DNA of 64,000 bases from Flavobacterium azooxidireducens (GTDB taxonomy: Bacteria > Bacteroidota > Bacteroidia > Flavobacteriales > Flavobacteriaceae): positions 1,178,001 to 1,242,000 of the forward strand of contig NZ_CP096205.1 in assembly GCF_023195775.1 (NCBI RefSeq), read 5' to 3'. Position numbers and translations under genes: made by a program. This document shows, piece after piece, positions 62,048 to 64,000 of the stretch. The notes under the pieces were generated by a model. That model was not told the DNA's origin. It worked only from the letters and a program-made list of their open reading frames with translations, and searched no databases. The number at the start of each line of letters is the position of its first letter. Within the stretch, counting starts at the first letter, position 1.

Positions 62048-64000
62048 TTAATTTATTAATTCAAACAGTTGATTTAAACGAATATCAGCAGAAGAAGTTC
62101 CGATCATGACTTCAAACTCGCCCGGTTCGGTTATCCAATCTAATTTTTGGTTGTAGAATGAGAGTTTTTCTTTGTCGATTATAAACGTAATTGTTTTTGT
62201 TTCGTTGGGTTGAAGTTTTATTTTTTGAAAGTCTTTCAACTCTTTAACAGGACGAACTACTGAAGCAAATTTGTCTTGAATATACAACTGAACGACTTCT
62301 TCTCCTGCAACTTTTCCGGAATTTTTTAGTTGAAATGAAAGTGTGATTTTTTCTGATTCTTTTATTTTTGAAGATGAAAGTTGAAGATTAGAATACTCAA
62401 ATGTGGTATAACTCAACCCATATCCGAAGGGAAATTTAGGTGAGTTTTTTAAATCGATATACGCCGAAACATAATTGGTATGATTTTCTTCTTTTGAAGG
62501 TCTTCCGGTGTTGAAATAATTATAGTAAATGGGAATTTGTCCTTCACTCCTAGGGAAAGTCATTGGTAATTTGGCAGACGGATTATAATCGCCAAACAAT
62601 ACATCGGCAATGGCATTTCCGGCTTCGCTACCTAACCACCACGTATAAAGAATGGTAGGAACGTTATCGGCTGTCCAATCAAAAACAAGTGGTCTTCCGG
62701 CATTAATGAGCACGACCATTGGTTTTCCGGTGGTGTGAATGGCTTTTACTAAATCTTCTTGCACACCAGGTAATTGAATATTGCTTCGGCTTTTTGCTTC
62801 GCCGCTCATGTCCCAACGTTCACCAATGGTTAGAATAACCACATCGGCTTGTTTGGCAATGGCAATTGCTTCGTCAAAACCGGCTTTACTGTTATCTTCA
62901 AAACCGCAACCTCTGGCATAAAGCAGTTTGGTGTTTTTGCCGACTTTATTTTCTAATCCTTTCCATTGTGAAATGATGTAGGTTGAATCGACTTCTTTCA
63001 CATCAATTGACCAAAAACCGTGGTTTCCTCGAGCAGGTTTTACGGCAGGACCAATAAAAGCAATGGTTTTGATTTGTTTGGAAAGCGGAAGTAAATTGTT
63101 TTCATTTTTGAGTAAAACAATACTTTTTGCGGCAATTTCACGAGCAAATTTGGTGTGTTCAGGATTGTTCAATGCCTTTTTTTGTCTTTCTGCATTGGAA
63201 AAGCAGTACGGATCATCAAACAAACCTAATTCGAATTTTTTGTATAAAATGCGTCGAACGGCATCGTCCACAAGAGCAATATCTACTTTTCCCTCGTTGA
63301 CTAAAGCGGCTAAATTATAGCGATAGGCATTACTTTCCATATCCATATCGCTACCGGCTGTAATGGCTGAAAATGCTGCTTCTTTACCGTTTTTTGCATA
63401 GCCATGAGCAATCATTTCGCCGATTGAACCCCAATCGGAAACCACAAAACCTTTGAAATTCCATTTGCCTTTTAAAATATCACGTTGCAAATAGGCATTT
63501 CCGGTGGCTGGAATTCCGTTTAAGTCGTTAAAAGAGTTCATAAACGTGGCAACACCGGCATCAACAGTGGCTTTGAAAGGTGGCAAATAAGTTTCCCAAA
63601 GCATTCGTTCGCTCATATCGACGGAATTATAATCTCTTCCTCCCACAGCAGCTCCGTAGGCTGCAAAATGTTTGGAACAAGCCATTACGGCATCTAAATC
63701 GCCTAATTTTTTTCCTTGAAAGCCTTTTACACGAGCAAATGCTATTTTGGAACCTAAGTAGGTATCTTCTCCGGCACCTTCCATGACTCTTCCCCAACGT
63801 GGATCACGGCCGATATCGACCATGGGAGCAAATGTCCAGTGAATTCCATTTGCAGAAGCTTCGATTGCTGCAATTCGGGCTGATTTTTCGATGGCTTCTA
63901 AATCCCAACTGGCTGCTTCGGCCAAAGGAAGTGGAAATGTAGTTTTGTATCCGTGCACCACATCTAAACCGAAAAGTAAAGGGATTTTTAATCGGGATTG
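62048..64000 (-). CDS. GH3-family beta-glucosidase-like enzyme (5' end beyond window)
   Basis: The frame is open to base 64000; about 650 residues are visible and only the N-terminus (signal peptide and first barrel strands) is missing. The visible part starts in the barrel with LLFGLDVVHGYKTTFPLP. The nucleophile Asp lies in GFVVSDWGS and the acid/base domain follows (AAKSIVLLKNENNLLPL, GGRPLVFDW-like region NAGRPLVFDW). The C-terminal fibronectin-like domain ends in TEPGEFEVMIGTSS. Substrate likely a beta-glucoside or beta-GlcNAc; unknown. It precedes the esterase by five bases. Confidence 0.93.
   Translation of the reverse strand, partial: QSRLKIPLLFGLDVVHGYKTTFPLPLAEAASWDLEAIEKSARIAAIEASANGIHWTFAPMVDIGRDPRWGRVMEGAGEDTYLGSKIAFARVKGFQGKKLGDLDAVMACSKHFAAYGAAVGGRDYNSVDMSERMLWETYLPPFKATVDAGVATFMNSFNDLNGIPATGNAYLQRDILKGKWNFKGFVVSDWGSIGEMIAHGYAKNGKEAAFSAITAGSDMDMESNAYRYNLAALVNEGKVDIALVDDAVRRILYKKFELGLFDDPYCFSNAERQKKALNNPEHTKFAREIAAKSIVLLKNENNLLPLSKQIKTIAFIGPAVKPARGNHGFWSIDVKEVDSTYIISQWKGLENKVGKNTKLLYARGCGFEDNSKAGFDEAIAIAKQADVVILTIGERWDMSGEAKSRSNIQLPGVQEDLVKAIHTTGKPMVVLINAGRPLVFDWTADNVPTILYTWWLGSEAGNAIADVLFGDYNPSAKLPMTFPRSEGQIPIYYNYFNTGRPSKEENHTNYVSAYIDLKNSPKFPFGYGLSYTTFEYSNLQLSSSKIKESEKITLSFQLKNSGKVAGEEVVQLYIQDKFASVVRPVKELKDFQKIKLQPNETKTITFIIDKEKLSFYNQKLDWITEPGEFEVMIGTSSADIRLNQLFELIN

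Overview
The window is chromosomal DNA from a member of the Bacteroidota, almost certainly a Flavobacteriaceae close to Flavobacterium. The DNA is AT-rich. Many genes carry the Bacteroidota -7 promoter box TAnnTTTG. Surface proteins use the type IX secretion system (a PorZ homologue and a C-terminal sorting domain), there is a THC0290_0291-like envelope protein, and gene gaps are full of REP-like hairpins. No replication origin, rRNA, CRISPR or prophage is seen.

Layout. 1-4000: the end of a TM2 gene, a 2-hydroxyacid dehydrogenase fused to a VOC domain, a small island (XRE regulator, PD-(D/E)xK-like protein, acidic protein) and proC. 4000-6600: a WYL regulator, then an XRE/AbiEii-type toxin-antitoxin pair bracketed by two copies of a double-hairpin repeat. 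6600-22600: mostly housekeeping genes (lepA, dus, MATE pump, LolC/E-type permease, rbfA, a cystathionine synthase/lyase, gdhA, porZ) plus an erythromycin-esterase-like protein and a thioredoxin-reductase-like flavoprotein. 22600-24710: a debris field around one intact tRNA-Asn, holding a GIY-YIG gene, tRNA-like fragments and a complete IS110-family element. 24800-36000: rseP, a secreted M1 aminopeptidase, serS, a TPR protein, DUF4286, rsmA, mgtE, dinB-like and thiL. 36000-41450: a long non-coding stretch with two tandem copies of a putative small-RNA cassette, then a response regulator, TPR histidine kinase, 57-residue secreted peptide and LytTR regulator. 41700-44070: an arsenic operon. 44095-49544: a cation/proton antiporter, a LytS/LytR-type pair and glyS. 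49649-52562: a lipoprotein metallopeptidase with a coupled exported partner, an orphan copy of its C-terminus, and a divergent XRE gene across a 42-bp perfect palindrome. 52650-56660: ComF, an Ig-like lipoprotein, a nitrilase-fold amidase and a secreted protein. 56966-64000: GH92, sialate O-acetylesterase and GH3 genes in a row, a glycan-degradation cluster that runs off the window.

Two signals stand out. First, the IS110 element can be read end to end: its ends, its CT core, its target (a 16-bp palindrome inside a tRNA-Asn-like fragment) and an upstream non-coding RNA with two loops. The four guide segments of that RNA match the observed left target, right target, left donor and right donor. 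Joining the element's ends would also build a consensus promoter in front of this RNA. Second, 36366-37044 carries two diverged tandem copies of a roughly 155-175 nt transcript unit. Each has its own terminator, an identical 16-nt core and a promoter preceded by three direct repeats spaced exactly 22 bp, the spacing expected for LytTR-type binding arrays. Two LytTR regulators are encoded nearby. All functional claims come from reading the sequence and from family knowledge; no database search was run.
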